Source: Massilia sp. WG5 (GTDB lineage: Bacteria; Pseudomonadota; Gammaproteobacteria; Burkholderiales; Burkholderiaceae_D). Taken from it: 64,000 nucleotides of DNA. The notes under the pieces were generated by a model. The model saw nothing but the letters and a program-made list of their open reading frames with translations, did not search any database and had not been told where the DNA came from. Where the stretch lies: assembly GCF_001412595.2 (NCBI RefSeq), contig NZ_CP012640.2, positions 4,836,001 to 4,900,000 on the forward strand, in the 5' to 3' direction. The position numbers were made by a program, and so were the translations under genes. Shown piece after piece: positions 25,639-36,125 of this stretch; within the stretch, counting starts at the first letter, position 1; each line of letters begins with the position of its first letter.

Positions 25639-27405
25639 CTACGGGCTGACGCCCGGCGCCGTCAGCGCCTGCGCAAACTGGTCGCGCTCGCGGTCGACGA
25701 TGTTGTCGACCAGGCGCTCGTCCAGGCCCATCGATTCCAGCACGAAGGCCGACAACTGCAGGCTGGCCTCCAGCGTCTCCGGCACCACCACGCTGGCGCC
25801 GGCCAGCTTCAGGGCGCGCGCATGCTTCTCGTCGCGCGAGCGCGCGAACAGGCGCGCGTGCGGGAACTCGCGCCGGATCCCGCGCACCGCCTGCAGGGCC
25901 GAGGACGGGTGGTCCATGGTCAGCACGATGACGGGGGCCTCGTCGGCGTGCACGCGGCGCAGCAGCTCCGGGCGCGAGGCATTGCCGAAGTAAACGGGGA
26001 TACCCTCGGCATGCAGCTTCGACACCAGCTTGGCGTCGTTCTCGAAGGCGACGTAGGGGATGCCCTGGCTTGCGAGCAGCTTGGCCAGTTGCTGGCCGAC
26101 GCGGCCGAAGCCGGCGATGATCACGCGTCCGCGCGCGTCTTCGAGCTCGGCCTGCGCCTGCTGCGTTTCCTGTTCGCGCGCCTGGCTTTCGGCACGCTCG
26201 CCGATCGTGCGCCCGATCCGCGCCAGCAGCGGCGTCAGGAACAGCGACAGGCCGACCGCCAGCATGACGCGTCCGCCCAGGCCAGGATCGAGCAGCTTCG
26301 AGCCGACCGCATAGCCGATCACGATGAAGGCGAATTCGCCGCCCTGGCCCAGCAGCAGCGCGCCCTCGACGGCGCGACCCCAGGGCAGGCCGCCCAGGCG
26401 CAGCACCGGCGCGATCACGAGCGCCTTGAGCAGCACCAGCAGGGCGACCGCGCAGGCCAGCCACAGCGGCGCGTGGACGATCTGCAGCGGGTCCATGCCC
26501 ATCCCGACCGTCATGAAGAACAGGCCCATCAGCAGGCCCTTGAAGGGCTCGACCATCAGCTCGACCTCATGCTTGAACTCGGTCTCGGCCAGCAGCAGGC
26601 CGGCGATCAGGGCGCCCAGCGCCATCGACAATCCGGCCATTTGCGACAGGCTGGCGATGCCGAAGGTCGACAGCAGGATCAGGGCCATGAACACGTCCGG
26701 CTGGCGGTGCCGGGCGAAGGCGCGGAACAGCGGATGGACCACGCGTCCGCCGACCAGGTAGATCAGGGCGATCGCCAGCGCCGCCTTGCCCATCGCCAGC
26801 AGCGCGATGAGGGCCACGTTCCCGCCGCCGCCGCTTCCGTTCCCACCCAGGGCGCCGATCAGGATCAGGATCGGCACCACGGCCAGGTCTTGCAGCATCA
26901 GCACCGCGAACGCCGCCTGGCCCAGCGGCGTGCCGGTGGTCTGGCGCTCGCTCAGGAGCTGCATCACGACCGCGGTGGAAGACAGCGACAGCACCAGGCC
27001 CAGCACCATCGACGCCGCCATCGACTGCCCCAGCAGCAGGAACACCGCGCCGCCGATCAGCAGCGCGCACAGCGCCACCGACGCCGAGCCGGCGCCGAAC
27101 ACCCAGCGCCGCATCGCCCACAGGCGTGCCGCCGACAGCTCCAGGCCGATCATGAACATCAGGAACAGCACCCCGAGTTCGGCCAGCATGGCGACGTCTT
27201 CGTTGTTGGGGAAGGTCAGCCAGGCCAGTATCGGCACGTCCCGCGCCATGCGCCCCAGGCCGAAGGGCCCGAACAGCGTGCCGACCGCCAGGAAGCCCAG
27301 CACCTGGTTGATGCGCAGGCGCTGCAAGGTCGGAATCAGGATCCCGGCGAGGCTGAGGAACAGCAGGATTTCGCGCAGAAAGGGGAAGGGGTGTTGCTCT
27401 TGCAC
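25639..27405 (-). CDS. CPA2-family cation:proton antiporter (KefB/YbaL-like)
   Basis: 588 residues from a GTG at 27405 (AAAGG ahead of it); the longer open frame upstream lacks a good start. About twelve helices in the N-terminal 390 residues (ILIPTLQRLRINQVLGFLAVG; LMFMIGLELS), then a TrkA-N Rossmann domain with VIIAGFGRVGQQLA (about 415-428) that senses nucleotide. Likely K+/H+ or Na+/H+ exchange in the inner membrane. No KefG-type ancillary protein is next to it. Confidence 0.88.
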   Translation of the reverse strand: MQEQHPFPFLREILLFLSLAGILIPTLQRLRINQVLGFLAVGTLFGPFGLGRMARDVPILAWLTFPNNEDVAMLAELGVLFLMFMIGLELSAARLWAMRRWVFGAGSASVALCALLIGGAVFLLLGQSMAASMVLGLVLSLSSTAVVMQLLSERQTTGTPLGQAAFAVLMLQDLAVVPILILIGALGGNGSGGGGNVALIALLAMGKAALAIALIYLVGGRVVHPLFRAFARHRQPDVFMALILLSTFGIASLSQMAGLSMALGALIAGLLLAETEFKHEVELMVEPFKGLLMGLFFMTVGMGMDPLQIVHAPLWLACAVALLVLLKALVIAPVLRLGGLPWGRAVEGALLLGQGGEFAFIVIGYAVGSKLLDPGLGGRVMLAVGLSLFLTPLLARIGRTIGERAESQAREQETQQAQAELEDARGRVIIAGFGRVGQQLAKLLASQGIPYVAFENDAKLVSKLHAEGIPVYFGNASRPELLRRVHADEAPVIVLTMDHPSSALQAVRGIRREFPHARLFARSRDEKHARALKLAGASVVVPETLEASLQLSAFVLESMGLDERLVDNIVDRERDQFAQALTAPGVSP

Positions 27406-27553
27406 GGGATACGGCCTTTCATGGAAGACAATCCGGACGATTGTATAACGTGCATCGGCGTGACCGGAACAAGCCTTGCCTGCCGTGCTGGCGATGGTCG
27501 TCGGGCGCTGAACCGGGCAGTCGAAGGCAGCGGCTTGTGAACCGCTTCCAGCT

Positions 27554-29008
27554 TCAGCGTCGGTATGCGATTTCCGAGAGTCGTTTGACGGCGCCGTCGA
27601 TGCTCTCGGCCGGCACCTGGCTGTAGCCAAGCAGAAGACCATTCCACCCGGTCTTTCGCAAGCCGGTTTCATGCCTGGTCATGCAATGCACGGCGATGCC
27701 GGCAGCATGGGCAGCGTCGCTGATCCGGTCGTCGCGCCAGTCCGGATCGGCAAACCGGAGCGACAAGTGCATGCCCGTGCCCGCGCCGTGGACGGTCGCC
27801 GCGTCGCCGAAGTGCCGGCCCAGCGCATCGACCAGGGCATCGCGCCGCTCGCGGTACAGGCGCCGCATCCGGCGCAGGTGCTGTACGAACTGCCCATCGC
27901 CCAGGAAGGCCGCCAGCGCGCGCTGTTCCGGGACACGCCCATGCATGGGCAGGCGGGCCAGCGCCGGACGCGCGGCCTCGGCCAGGCCGGGCGGCAGCAC
28001 CATGAATCCGGTGCGCATGGCCGGGAACATGGTCTTGCTGAAGGTCCCGAGATAAATCACCGGCGCGGATGGGATGAGGCCTTGCATTGCCGGCAGCGGC
28101 GGGCCGTCGTGCCTGAACTCGCTGTCGTAATCGTCTTCGATGATCAGGGCGCCGGCGCGGACCGCACTGTCCAGGAGCGCAAGCCGGCGGCGCATGCCCA
28201 GCACCCCGCCGCTCGGGTACTGGTGCGACGGGCAGGCATAGATGAGCCGGGGCGGGGTGCGTCGCCAGTCGTCGGCGTTCGGGGCGATACCCTCGTCGTC
28301 CACCGCAATGCCCACCGTGCGCAACTGGCCGCCGCGGAACGCCGACAAGGCCCCGAGGTAGCCGGGATTCTCGATCCATGCCGTGTCGCCGGCATCGGTG
28401 AACAGCTGGACGCACAACTCCAGGCTCGCCTGGGTGCCATTCGTGACCACGACTTGCGCGGCGTCGCAGCGCACGCCGCGCGCAGCCTGCAGGTAGTCCG
28501 CGATCGCCTTGCGCAGGACCGGCAGGCCGGCAGGGTCGCAGTAATCGAACTCGAATGGACCGGTATCGCGCCAGGCGCGGTCCAGCGCGCGGCGCCAGGC
28601 CGCCATCGGAAAGGCGTCCAGCGCCGGCACGCCGAGGGCGAAGGCGCTGGCCAGCACGCCGGGCAGCGCCATGCCGCTCAGGGCCTGCGCGCGGCGGGAC
28701 AGGATCGACGACCGCCGGTCGGCGCTGCTGTCATTGGGCGCGGCGACAGCCACCTGCGCCACCACCGTGCCGCCCCTGGACGTGAACAGGAAGCCTTCCG
28801 CCATCAGTTGTTCATAGGCGTACAGGACCGTGTTGCGGGCGATCCCCAGCTCGCGCGCCAAGGCCCTCGTGGACAGCAGGCGGTGGCCGGCCGCCAGGCG
28901 TCCACCGAGGATGGCCGCGCGGAGGCTGGCATGGACCGTGCGCTGGCGCGGCCAGCCACTGACGTCATGGTGGCGCTCGAAATCGGCGATCAGCAGACGA
29001 TAGTCCAC
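27554..29008 (-). CDS. MocR/PdxR-type transcription regulator (GntR + aminotransferase)
   Basis: 484 residues from the GTG at 29008, with AGGA seven bases upstream; a TTG at 29023 is possible. N-terminal winged helix (RTVHASLRAAILGGRL, LARELGIARNTVLYAYEQL), then a type I aminotransferase-fold domain with the PLP lysine in GTFSKTMFPAMR and IIEDDYDSEFR. MocR proteins use PLP or an amine ligand to control genes, often the divergent neighbour. Here that is the NIPSNAP gene, and direct repeats lie in between. Confidence 0.9.
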   Translation of the reverse strand: MDYRLLIADFERHHDVSGWPRQRTVHASLRAAILGGRLAAGHRLLSTRALARELGIARNTVLYAYEQLMAEGFLFTSRGGTVVAQVAVAAPNDSSADRRSSILSRRAQALSGMALPGVLASAFALGVPALDAFPMAAWRRALDRAWRDTGPFEFDYCDPAGLPVLRKAIADYLQAARGVRCDAAQVVVTNGTQASLELCVQLFTDAGDTAWIENPGYLGALSAFRGGQLRTVGIAVDDEGIAPNADDWRRTPPRLIYACPSHQYPSGGVLGMRRRLALLDSAVRAGALIIEDDYDSEFRHDGPPLPAMQGLIPSAPVIYLGTFSKTMFPAMRTGFMVLPPGLAEAARPALARLPMHGRVPEQRALAAFLGDGQFVQHLRRMRRLYRERRDALVDALGRHFGDAATVHGAGTGMHLSLRFADPDWRDDRISDAAHAAGIAVHCMTRHETGLRKTGWNGLLLGYSQVPAESIDGAVKRLSEIAYRR

Positions 29009-29049
29009 ATGTAGTCCTATCAAATGAGCATCGGCTGGCTCTTACGTGG

Positions 29050-29080
29050 TGCCAGTACGCTGATTATAGTCTGCCAATAC
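29050..29080. promoter_or_regulatory. Direct repeats, candidate MocR operator
   Basis: TGCCAGTAC (29050-29058) and TGCCAATAC (29072-29080) are 22 bp apart start to start, two helical turns, in the short space between the MocR gene and the divergent NIPSNAP gene. MocR regulators commonly bind direct repeats at such places. The site assignment is inference. Confidence 0.55.
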
Positions 29081-29094
29081 CACCTGGAGCAGAC

Positions 29095-29907
29095 ATGAAA
29101 ATGAAACCTGGTCGCCGAGTCCTGGCACTATCCGCCATGCTGGCGGCACAAGCGCCGAATGCCGCGGCAGCGCCGCCGGCGTCCGCATGCTGCCCGGTGC
29201 TCGAGCTGCGCCAATACGTCACCTATCCCGGCACCCGCGACACGCTGATCCACCTGTTCGAAGAGCGCTTCATCGAGTCGCAGGAGGCGGTCGGCATCAA
29301 GGTGGTCGGCCAGTTCCGCGACGTGAACGATCCGGACCACTTCACGTGGGTGCGCGGTTTCACGGGAATGGAGGCGCGCAGGAAGGCCCTCGGCGACTTC
29401 TATTACGGCGCCTTGTGGGGCGCCAACCGCGATGCCGCGAATGCCACGCTGTATGACAACGACAATGTCCTGCTGTTGCGGCCGGCCGCGCCAGGCGCGG
29501 GTTTCGGCTACGACCCGGGCCGGCGGCCAGCCCTCGACGCCAGGGCGCCCGACAGTTTCATCGTCGCCCAGATCTACTATTTCAAGGACCAGGTCACGCC
29601 TGACTTCACGCGCTTCTTCGACCGCGATCTCATGCCGATGTTCGAGCGCCATGGCGCCCGGGTGCTGGCGCGACTGGTGTCGGAAAAGAGCGTCAACACC
29701 TTCGAGCGTCTGCCGGTGCGGGAAGATGTCAACGTATTCGTCTGGTTCGCCGGCTTTCCCGACCGCGCCGCCTACGACAGCTATCTCGGCAGCCTGGGCC
29801 AGGATGCGCGCTGGCGCGGCGAATGGTTCGCTCGGTTGCGCAAGTCCCTCGCGCGGCCGCCCGAGCTGCTGATGCTGGCGCCGACGAGCAGGTCCTTGCT
29901 GCGCTGA
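29095..29907 (+). CDS. NIPSNAP-family protein, exported
   Basis: 270 residues. Signal peptide at the N-terminus (VLALSAMLAAQAPNAAAA), then two NIPSNAP-like ferredoxin-fold repeats: VLELRQYVTYPGTRDTLIHLF and, near 160, SFIVAQIYYFKDQV. Function of bacterial NIPSNAP proteins is poorly known. It is divergent from a MocR regulator that probably controls it. Confidence 0.82.
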   Translation: MKMKPGRRVLALSAMLAAQAPNAAAAPPASACCPVLELRQYVTYPGTRDTLIHLFEERFIESQEAVGIKVVGQFRDVNDPDHFTWVRGFTGMEARRKALGDFYYGALWGANRDAANATLYDNDNVLLLRPAAPGAGFGYDPGRRPALDARAPDSFIVAQIYYFKDQVTPDFTRFFDRDLMPMFERHGARVLARLVSEKSVNTFERLPVREDVNVFVWFAGFPDRAAYDSYLGSLGQDARWRGEWFARLRKSLARPPELLMLAPTSRSLLR

Positions 29908-30005
29908 GGCGTACCTGATTTTTCATGGCATGTCGAAATCCGTTTCCTCGTTCGTCGATAAGGAATCGAGCCACTCACCGGCTTACCCCATCATCCGACA
30001 GGACT

Positions 30006-30590
30006 ATGAAAACGCAGATTGCAGCAATATTGCTTGGGCTTGGCCTGCATGGGGCCGCGAACGCGGGTTTCGCCGAAGGTGCGCGGGCCTATCGCGACCA
30101 CGATTACGCCTTGACCCTGAAGGAAATCACGCCGCTTGCCTCAGCCGGCAACGCGGAGGCGGAGCATTTGCTGGGCCTGATGTACTACATGGGCCGCGGC
30201 GTGCAGCGCGATGTCAAGCTGGCCTTCGAATGGCACCACAAGGCGGCGCTCCAGGGCTTGCCTGCCGCCGAGTACGTGATCGCTGCGATGTACTACACAG
30301 GCAATGCCGTGCCCCGGGACGAGAAGCTGGCGGTGTCGTGGTTCCGCAAGGCCGCCGGGCATGGCCAGCCGGATGCCCAGTACGCTCTTGGCCTCATGTA
30401 TCGCTACCATGTCGCCGGGGTGCCGGAAGATGCGGTCATCGCTTACATGCTGTGGAATCTTGCCGCCGCCAGCGGCCAGCGCAACGCCGCCGAGCAGCGC
30501 GACGACCTGGCGCTGCGGATGAGCGGGCGGCAAATCCAGGAGGCACAAGAACTGTCCCGCAATTGGCGACCGGGCATGCCCTTGCCATGA
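30006..30590 (+). CDS. Sel1-repeat protein, exported
   Basis: 194 residues. Signal peptide (IAAILLGLGLHGAANA), then three Sel1/TPR-like repeats: AEAEHLLGLMYYMGRGV, AAEYVIAAMYYTGNAV and PDAQYALGLMYRYHVAG, each about 36 residues. Such solenoids mediate protein contacts in the periplasm. The partner is unknown. The start lacks a strong ribosome-binding site (GACT ahead). Confidence 0.85.
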   Translation: MKTQIAAILLGLGLHGAANAGFAEGARAYRDHDYALTLKEITPLASAGNAEAEHLLGLMYYMGRGVQRDVKLAFEWHHKAALQGLPAAEYVIAAMYYTGNAVPRDEKLAVSWFRKAAGHGQPDAQYALGLMYRYHVAGVPEDAVIAYMLWNLAAASGQRNAAEQRDDLALRMSGRQIQEAQELSRNWRPGMPLP

Positions 30591-30632
30591 CGCGGCATTC
30601 CAACGCATTTCCCACTTCGCCAGCGAGCGCAC

Positions 30633-32045
<1,413 letters not shown>

Positions 32046-32052
32046 AAACGAT

Positions 32053-32448
32053 ATGAAAGTCACCGTCTCGATCGACGTGCCGTCCATTGAAGAAGGCCTG
32101 AAGTTTTTCGGCGACGTTTTTGGCTTTGTCGAAACCTCCCGGCCCCATCCCGGCTATGCGATGCTCAACGCCGGCGAATCGACGCTCGGCCTCCTCGCCA
32201 AGCCGGCGGGAACCCATCCTGCGAAAGGAAGCAGCGAGGTGCGCAGATACGAGCGGCACTGGACACCGGTGCATATCGATTTTCGTGTCGAGGATTTCGA
32301 GGCAACGCTCGCCAAAGCCCTGGCCGCCGGCGCGATATCCGAACAGGTGCACCGCGTGCCCGGCTATCCGCCTGTCGCCTTCTGCAGCGACCCGTTCGGG
32401 CATGGTTTCTGTATCGTCGGGCTTCGAAAGCTGGATGTCCCTCAATAA
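32053..32448 (+). CDS. VOC-family (glyoxalase/bleomycin resistance-like) protein
   Basis: 131 residues, two betaalphabetabetabeta units: VTVSIDVPSIEEGLKFFGDVFGF and VHIDFRVEDFEATLAKALAAG, closing with DPFGHGFCIVG. Members bind a metal and act as dioxygenases, isomerases or binding proteins. Enzyme or ligand not known. It lies between the permease and the first DHFR-like gene. Confidence 0.85.
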   Translation: MKVTVSIDVPSIEEGLKFFGDVFGFVETSRPHPGYAMLNAGESTLGLLAKPAGTHPAKGSSEVRRYERHWTPVHIDFRVEDFEATLAKALAAGAISEQVHRVPGYPPVAFCSDPFGHGFCIVGLRKLDVPQ

Positions 32449-32461
32449 TCAAGGAGATAGA

Positions 32462-33109
32462 ATGTCCGAATTAAAAGTAAGAAGCTTTGCCGTGTCGCTC
32501 GATGGCTTTGGCGCGGGTCCGAACCAGAGCCTGGAGAATCCCATGGGGGAGGGCGGCGGCGGGCTGCACCAGTGGTTTCGCGGCACCCGTACTTTCCAGC
32601 GAATGATAGGCAACGAAGGAAAAGGCGAGGATGGTCCGGACGACGACTTTGCCGCCCGCGGCTTCGAGAACGTCGGGGCCTGGATCCTGGGCAGGAACAT
32701 GTTTGGCCCGGTTCGCGGGGCATGGCTGGACGACGAGTGGAAAGGCTGGTGGGGCGATGAGCCCCCGTACCACGTTCCGGTCTTCGTGTTGACCCACCAT
32801 CCCCGTCCGCCATTGGAGATGAAGGGCGGCACGACCTTCCATTTCGTCACCGACGGCATCGAGTCCGCGTACGAGCAAGCGCACCACGCCGCCAAGGGCA
32901 AGGACATGCGCCTGGGCGGCGGCGTCGCAACCGTGCGCGAATACCTGCAGGCCGGCCTGGTCGACGAGATGCATCTGGCGATCGCACCGGTGCTGCTGGG
33001 ATCCGGCGAAAACCTGTTCACGGGCCTCGACCTTCGGGCCCTGGGTTTCCGCTGTGTCGAGCATGTGCCGACGCAAGCCGCGACGCATATCGTGCTGCGC
33101 AAGGACTGA
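32462..33109 (+). CDS. RibD-C/dihydrofolate reductase-fold protein 1
   Basis: 215 residues, start supported by AGGAG just upstream. DHFR-fold of the RibD C-terminal type: VRSFAVSLDGFGAG at the start, GAWILGRNMFG, GGGVATVREYLQAGL and IAPVLLGSGENLF. Likely an NADPH-dependent reductase; these proteins are not true folate reductases. It lies 55 bp before a second, shorter member. Confidence 0.88.
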   Translation: MSELKVRSFAVSLDGFGAGPNQSLENPMGEGGGGLHQWFRGTRTFQRMIGNEGKGEDGPDDDFAARGFENVGAWILGRNMFGPVRGAWLDDEWKGWWGDEPPYHVPVFVLTHHPRPPLEMKGGTTFHFVTDGIESAYEQAHHAAKGKDMRLGGGVATVREYLQAGLVDEMHLAIAPVLLGSGENLFTGLDLRALGFRCVEHVPTQAATHIVLRKD

Positions 33110-33164
33110 GCCTTCCGCCAGCGGCGCATGGCATATTCATGGCATAGACGAGGCGAAAGGTGTT

Positions 33165-33722
33165 ATGGGACTCCTGACTTTCAGTATCAACGTCAGCTTG
33201 GACGGCTGTATCGACCATGAAGTGGGCATCGCCGACGACGAGACCCACGCCTTCTTTACCCACCTCATGGACGAAGCCGGGGCGATGCTATGGGGCCGCC
33301 TTACTTACGAAATGATGGAGCGTTACTGGCCAGCGGTCGCCTGCGGCGCCGTGGACGCGCCGCCGGCAATGCGGGAGTGGGCCGTCAAGCTGGAGGCCAA
33401 GCCAAAGTACGTGGTGTCGTCGACACGAACGGACTTCCCATGGACCAACAGCCACCACATCGCCGGCGATTTACGCTCGGGCGTCCAAAAGCTCAAGGAC
33501 GCAACCCCGAACGGCGTGCTGCTCGGCAGCGGCAAACTGGCGACCGCATTGGAGCGGCTGGATTTGATTGACGAGTACCGGTTTCTCGTCCACCCCAGGC
33601 TTGCCGGCCACGGCCCGACCCTGTACGGGAGCGGACTGCCCGGCACGCGACGGCTCGCGTTGATCTCCGCGCAGCCGCTCCACAATGGCACGGTCGCCAT
33701 GCACTACCGGCGCGCACCCTGA
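33165..33722 (+). CDS. RibD-C/dihydrofolate reductase-fold protein 2
   Basis: 185 residues, paralogous in fold to the previous gene: FSINVSLDGCIDHE at the start, AMLWGRLTYEMM, LGSGKLATALERLDLIDEY and VHPRLAGHGPTLY. Start ATG at 33165 follows AAAGG. NADPH-dependent reductase of unknown substrate. The two are diverged, so not a recent duplication. Confidence 0.88.
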   Translation: MGLLTFSINVSLDGCIDHEVGIADDETHAFFTHLMDEAGAMLWGRLTYEMMERYWPAVACGAVDAPPAMREWAVKLEAKPKYVVSSTRTDFPWTNSHHIAGDLRSGVQKLKDATPNGVLLGSGKLATALERLDLIDEYRFLVHPRLAGHGPTLYGSGLPGTRRLALISAQPLHNGTVAMHYRRAP

Positions 33723-34125
33723 GGGCTGTTTTGATCGGAGCGCTTCCAACCCGGGCCGGTCATTAGCCTATGCCATCGCCTACAAGGATATCGTCGACTT
33801 GCTTGCTGCAAAGCTGTCGCAAGAACAGCTTGAATGGGCTAAGGCCTCTGCAGCCGCTATCGTTGCGGCGAGGGCGAAGAAAATGGCATCGAGCAGTCGA
33901 TAAGAATAGGGCCCCGAACATGTTTTCCTGATCGGATCGGTGGCACTCGCTTAGGTAAGTCAGCAGCCCGCCAAGAGCATACGTTCGTGCTTCCGCTCGC
34001 CTACCAGGCGATCCACGCGCGGTTTGGCGTGGATGATGGGCGTGATAATCCACGTATTTTGACCGGGTTGCGTTGCTGTATTCTGGGCAGGATAAACTCG
34101 ACTACGGCTTTGGAAAGGAAACGAA
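33723..34125. other. Gap with a probable C-terminal gene remnant
   Basis: 403 bp. About 33763-33903 (+ strand) holds a helical stretch reading LAAKLSQEQLEWAKASAAAI and ending at TAA; the LSQEQLEWA pattern resembles tails of Sel1 proteins. No proper start is present, so it is likely a leftover. The rest (33904-34125) shows no gene; it contains the 14-mer CATGTTTTCCTGAT that recurs at 35218. Confidence 0.4.
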
Positions 34126-34650
34126 ATGGGTGCTCGCGGCGCGGTGATCATGGCCTTCTTCGGTGCGGTGTTCGCTGCGCTGACAATGCGATTGCAGTGG
34201 CAGCTCGGGGCCACCATGCTGGCTTTGCCTTTCATCGTCTTCCTGACCATCGGGGCGGCCGCCATCCATGCAATGGGCCTTCAGGGCAATGGCATCGTCC
34301 TTTCCGAGCGAACCAAAAAGGCGCTGATGTGGAGCAGCATTGGTGAGGGAATCGGCATCTTTCTCGCATCGAACATCGTCACCAACATGCATCGTCCCGA
34401 CCTGCTGCTGCCAGCCATTGCGCTTGTCGTCGGCCTGCATTTCCTCCCGATCGCCCACGCTGCATCGTTTCGCGCTTTTTATTTGCTCGGCGCATTCCTG
34501 CTGCTGTCCGCTGCCATCGGCTTCCTGGTGGCCGCGCCGGCGGGCGGCGGCATTGCCGGCATCGCGGCAGCCCTGGGCCTGTGGTTCGCGTCGACCGCAG
34601 CCATCAGTCGAGAACGGCAGGCGAAACGTGCGTCGGTGGTATGCGGTTAA
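34126..34650 (+). CDS. Small integral membrane protein, hypothetical
   Basis: 174 residues with about six hydrophobic helices (MAFFGAVFAALTMRL, TMLALPFIVFLTIGAAA, LLLPAIALVVGLHFLP, AFYLLGAFLLLSAAIGFLV). AAGGAAA precedes the ATG. No known motif; similar DUF-type membrane proteins exist in many soil bacteria. Role unknown. Confidence 0.75.
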   Translation: MGARGAVIMAFFGAVFAALTMRLQWQLGATMLALPFIVFLTIGAAAIHAMGLQGNGIVLSERTKKALMWSSIGEGIGIFLASNIVTNMHRPDLLLPAIALVVGLHFLPIAHAASFRAFYLLGAFLLLSAAIGFLVAAPAGGGIAGIAAALGLWFASTAAISRERQAKRASVVCG

Positions 34651-34760
34651 TGCACCGCAGTCGAAATTGAACTAGTTCGGCAGCTTGTTTACGGCCAGAA
34701 GAGCAGACGTTCGACCTAAACCGTTGCCGACATACTGTGCGGCTAACCTGAACAACGATC

Positions 34761-35204
34761 GTGACTCGAGTGACTCAATACGCTACTCATGAGGAATATG
34801 CTCGGTCAGTACGCCTACAGGTCGTTTCAACAGCACAGGCGATGCTCGACGGACAGTTGAGCTTTCTGATCGGTTCACGACGCCTGGCTGCTCTGCGTTA
34901 TGAAGCTGATGCAGCTGCCGACGACGCAGACTTTATGATTTTCGTTGCTATCGACTCAGAAACCGATGCGTTACCGCTTGGTGCCGTTCGAGAGCACTGG
35001 GATCAAGATGCCTTAGCCCGGCTTGAGCCGGAGATTGAAGAGGCTGAACACTGGGCCGCTACTGCCGGTGCCGATGCGTGCAGATCGCTGATTACGAGGT
35101 TTGGCGAGCAAGACCCGAATTGGCGAGCAAGACCCGAACACATGAACGTCTGCTGCGAGTCGAGTCCTGACGTTCAGCAACCGGCGCCATCCAGGCAAGA
35201 ATGA
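34761..35204 (+). CDS. DUF2489-like protein with an altered C-terminus
   Basis: 147 residues from a GTG. The core matches DUF2489: MLDGQLSFLIGSRRLAALRYE and then FMIFVAIDSETDALPLGAVR, function unknown. The last about 22 residues are an artefact of a tandem duplication of 19 bp (35101-35119 and 35120-35138): without one copy the frame would meet TGA at 35143-35145 right after FGEQDPNT. The duplication shifts the frame past that stop. The folded core should be intact. Confidence 0.75.
   Translation: MTRVTQYATHEEYARSVRLQVVSTAQAMLDGQLSFLIGSRRLAALRYEADAAADDADFMIFVAIDSETDALPLGAVREHWDQDALARLEPEIEEAEHWAATAGADACRSLITRFGEQDPNWRARPEHMNVCCESSPDVQQPAPSRQE
35101..35138 (+). repeat. 19-bp tandem duplication in a coding 3' end
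   Basis: TTGGCGAGCAAGACCCGAA occurs twice with no gap. Since 19 is not a multiple of three it shifts the frame and replaces the short natural C-terminus of the DUF2489-like protein. Confidence 0.95.
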
Positions 35205-35285
35205 TCATTGCTCCCACCATGTTTTCCTGATGGCGCTTCACGCGCCGTAGAATGCTGGTTTGCTCTACAAATATGGAGTTTTACC

Positions 35286-35534
35286 ATGGAAACAATCGAC
35301 CAGCGTTACCTCGTCCAGCAAAACAAGCGAACTGGCGATGGCAAGACGGCGCCCGTCTTTGCCAGAGTCATGCGCAGCAAGGAAGGGAAGTTCGAAGGCG
35401 TGTCATTTATTAAAAATAAAGAGAAAGCAACTGTCATGACCGCCGCTGAAGCTCAGGAAGTGGTCACGTGGGCCGCAAAGAAAAAAGAAAATGCCCACCA
35501 GTATGAAACTAAAGTTATTTGTGTGGGCCAGTAG
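35286..35534 (+). CDS. Small hypothetical protein
   Basis: 82 residues, basic in the middle (KNKEKATVMTAAEAQEV), no signal peptide or membrane helix. Codon use is less GC-biased than the neighbours. ATG start has GGAG about ten bases upstream. I do not recognise it. Confidence 0.65.
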   Translation: METIDQRYLVQQNKRTGDGKTAPVFARVMRSKEGKFEGVSFIKNKEKATVMTAAEAQEVVTWAAKKKENAHQYETKVICVGQ

Positions 35535-35625
35535 TGGCATGTAGATTCTTGTTGGGTCTGAGCGTTCATGGTCGGCCGGGTTCGGCCAAAAGCAGACCTG
35601 AGCGCGAGTCCCTTTTCTACCTGGA

Positions 35626-35907
35626 ATGCAAATCGTGAAGCAGATTCTCCCCTACATCAGCGTTGGGCTAGACGACGAAAACCGGTGCATTGTCGTTGTT
35701 GAAGACTACGAGCTTTTTGACTTCCTTGACGACTTTCTTGGCGATGAATGCGATTTGCAGTATGAGTTTCTAGGGAGAAAAGAACGACAAGGGGGCCAAA
35801 TTATCACCATGTACTTCCCGCTTTCTGTCACACCTGAGGTCATTGAACGAAACTTGTTGAAGCTGTCCCCTGAAGAGATCGAGCGAATCTACAGGCTCAA
35901 CAATTAA
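35626..35907 (+). CDS. Small hypothetical acidic protein
   Basis: 93 residues: acidic (DFLDDFLGDECDL), predicted alpha/beta, no signal peptide. Lower GC than the window average, so it may be acquired. No family recognised; could be an immunity-type or regulatory protein, but nothing shows that. Confidence 0.6.
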   Translation: MQIVKQILPYISVGLDDENRCIVVVEDYELFDFLDDFLGDECDLQYEFLGRKERQGGQIITMYFPLSVTPEVIERNLLKLSPEEIERIYRLNN

Positions 35908-36125
35908 GACGCTCGCACAGCCGTGCCTACTGCCGCTTCGGTCAGTTGCAGCCGTTCGTAACACTGCTGACTTTCTCATCGTGACAAGCGGCTATTCTCA
36001 GCCGACCGAGCAGCAGGACGCTTCCCATAGAACCTTGTCCCATTGAACCGGCATTAACTAGGGAACATTTATTGTTCTCGGTAGCGCCATTGGCGGCGCG
36101 CCGGCAGCTGGGATGGAGGTTCAAC

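Noticed and set aside
25594..27540. 648-residue plus-strand ORF, Gln/Arg-rich
   Set aside because: Shadow of the CPA2 antiporter.
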